64,000 nt of DNA from JAUWGC01 sp963753055 (GTDB lineage: Bacteria > Bacteroidota > Bacteroidia > Bacteroidales > B18-G4). Shown in pieces: positions 63,139 through 64,000 of the stretch (positions are counted from its first letter, which is position 1; each line of letters starts with the position of its first letter). Location of the stretch: positions 1,078,210-1,142,209 of the forward strand of contig CAVWAP010000001.1 in NCBI GenBank assembly GCA_963753055.1. Reading direction: 5' to 3'. The notes under the pieces are model-generated. The model ran no database searches. It saw nothing but the letters and a program-made list of their open reading frames with translations, and was not told the origin of the DNA. The position numbers and the translations under genes are program-made.

Positions 63139-63876
63139 ATGAATGAAACAACATTGACAAAAATGAACCTGATGAAGTTCTACGGAATGCACGGGGCTTT
63201 CAAAACAGCCCTGGAAACGGGAAGTACGAATGACTATACCCAAGATGAGTTCATAGGCTATCTTACCGAAGCTGAATGGGATGATCGGCAAAACAGAAAG
63301 GTTGAACGCACGATTAAAAATGCACACTTCAGGTATAAAGCTGCGGTGGAAGACATCATTTATGATCCGTCCCGTAATATTGATAAAAACAGTATGATGC
63401 GTTTGTTTGAATGTGAATATATCCAAAAGGCCAGAAACCTTCTGATCACAGGCAGCACCGGAGTTGGGAAAAGTTATTTGGCCACTGCCCTTGGATACCA
63501 GGCCTGTATCCAGGGCTTTAGGGTATTATACTTTAACTCTGCCCGGCTTTTTGCAAAACTAAAAATGGCAAAAGCTGATGGTTCATACTTGAAGGAACTT
63601 GCAAAGATCCAGCGCAGTCAGCTATTTATCCTGGATGACTTTGGCCTGCAGCCACTTGATAACCAAAGCAGCATGATGCTTTTGGAGATTATTGAAGACC
63701 GGCAAGGAAAAAATGCTGCAATTATTACTTCTCAGATCCCTGTCAACAGTTGGTATGATATTATCGGAGAAAAAACTGTGGCAGATGCTATCCTGGACCG
63801 ATTGGTCCATGATGCACAAAGAATAGATTTACAAGGAGAATCAATGAGAAAAAATAAATTGAATAAAAAAATGTAA
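63139..63876 (+). CDS. istB: IS21 helper ATPase IstB
   Basis: Protein of 245 residues of the DnaC/IstB AAA+ family. Walker A is TGSTGVGKSYLA near residues 110-120, Walker B is LFILDDFGLQ, followed by sensor region AAIITSQIPVNSWYDIIG. An alpha-helical N-terminus (MNETTLTKMNLMKFYGM) contacts IstA. It directs target-site choice and stimulates IstA. Frame intact; starts 15 bp after istA. Confidence 0.95.
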   Translation: MNETTLTKMNLMKFYGMHGAFKTALETGSTNDYTQDEFIGYLTEAEWDDRQNRKVERTIKNAHFRYKAAVEDIIYDPSRNIDKNSMMRLFECEYIQKARNLLITGSTGVGKSYLATALGYQACIQGFRVLYFNSARLFAKLKMAKADGSYLKELAKIQRSQLFILDDFGLQPLDNQSSMMLLEIIEDRQGKNAAIITSQIPVNSWYDIIGEKTVADAILDRLVHDAQRIDLQGESMRKNKLNKKM

Positions 63877-63931
63877 ATTTGAATGAACGAATATAGTATG
63901 GTAAAGTTCTTTTTAGGGATGAAAAATCGAC

Positions 63932-63993
63932 TGTTCACTTTAGTCCGGAAACACTGTTCACTTTAAACCGATATGAGGTGTACACTTTGTCCG
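63932..63993 (-). repeat. IS21 right multiple terminal repeats
   Basis: Three inverted copies of the motif (read on the minus strand CGGACAAAGTGTACA, CGGTTTAAAGTGAACA, CGGACTAAAGTGAACA), spaced by 7-8 bp, ending 7 bp before the window edge. Confidence 0.85.
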
Positions 63994-64000
63994 ATATATG

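Larger units (their letters stand above)
61380..64000 (+). mobile_element. IS21-family element, right end at or just beyond the window edge
   Basis: istA and istB occupy the centre, 15 bp apart. Sixteen-base motifs of the form CGGNNNAAANTGNACA, the typical multiple terminal repeats of IS21, occur five times at the left end (61391, 61414, 61437, 61461, 61484) and three times inverted at the right (63932, 63955, 63979). The left end is put at TG 61380 by analogy; if the ends are symmetric the right end lies about 4 bp past 64000. Confidence 0.85.

Overview
The window looks like a chromosomal segment of an AT-rich Bacteroidota (Bacteroidetes) bacterium, probably from the Bacteroidales/Marinilabiliales side. 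This rests on type IX secretion (T9SS) sorting domains, a PorP/SprF protein, a gliding-type C-terminal domain on a giant PKD protein, the TTTG-N18-20-TAnnTTTG promoter style, a BatA-domain protein, DUF1573, DUF3467 and NamZ. The placement is inferred from protein families; there is no 16S gene here.

Layout. 1-3.3 kb: an SLC12-type transporter with a very long C-terminal region, running off the left edge. 3.3-7.0 kb: a lipoprotein, a DUF1573 protein, a PLP aminotransferase and a NamZ-type muramidase, with two arrays of a drifting 7-bp tandem repeat. 7.2-11.2 kb: an envelope/ABC operon (FtsX/LolC-type permease, unknown membrane protein, ABC ATPase, ABC-2 permease, LolA-like protein). 11.3-20.3 kb: a hypothetical protein and an EamA exporter on the minus strand, then BatA-domain protein, isochorismatase-type hydrolase, parC, flavodiiron protein and a lipoprotein on the plus strand. 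20.3-34 kb: quinone-reductase-like MDR enzyme, tsaD, TamB, two T9SS cargo proteins, a C1 peptidase and an AddA/RecB-like helicase-nuclease. 34-49 kb: the housekeeping block on the minus strand, read as rpsU, xer, hpf, four tRNAs, tuf, tRNA-Trp, secE, nusG, rplK, rplA, rplJ, rplL, rpoB, rpoC, DUF3467. 49-61 kb: dipeptidyl peptidase IV, PorP/SprF, an inverted-repeat cassette holding a four-helix-bundle gene and invaded by an IS4-type element, a 17-PKD type B T9SS protein and a TlpA-like thioredoxin protein. 61.1-64 kb: tRNA-Val followed by an IS21-type element (istA/istB) that reaches the right edge.

Two things deserve most attention. First, a cassette between convergent genes is bounded by perfect 46-bp inverted repeats (52704-52749 and 54558-54603). 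With the IS removed it is about 0.6 kb and carries only a four-helix-bundle (S23-type) gene, which looks like a small mobile or mobilised unit. Second, from 44.1 to 56.1 kb many otherwise well conserved reading frames are broken by single-base indels (rplK three times, rplA, hpf twice, xer, the IS4 transposase, the PKD protein), whereas none was noticed in the first 44 kb. Because several of these genes are essential, sequence error is the likeliest cause. I treat them as single genes and give joined coordinates.

Functionally the accessory genes centre on the cell envelope: T9SS-exported surface proteins, lipoprotein trafficking, TamB-type outer-membrane biogenesis and peptidoglycan turnover. 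The rest is core information processing (transcription, translation, topology, recombination).
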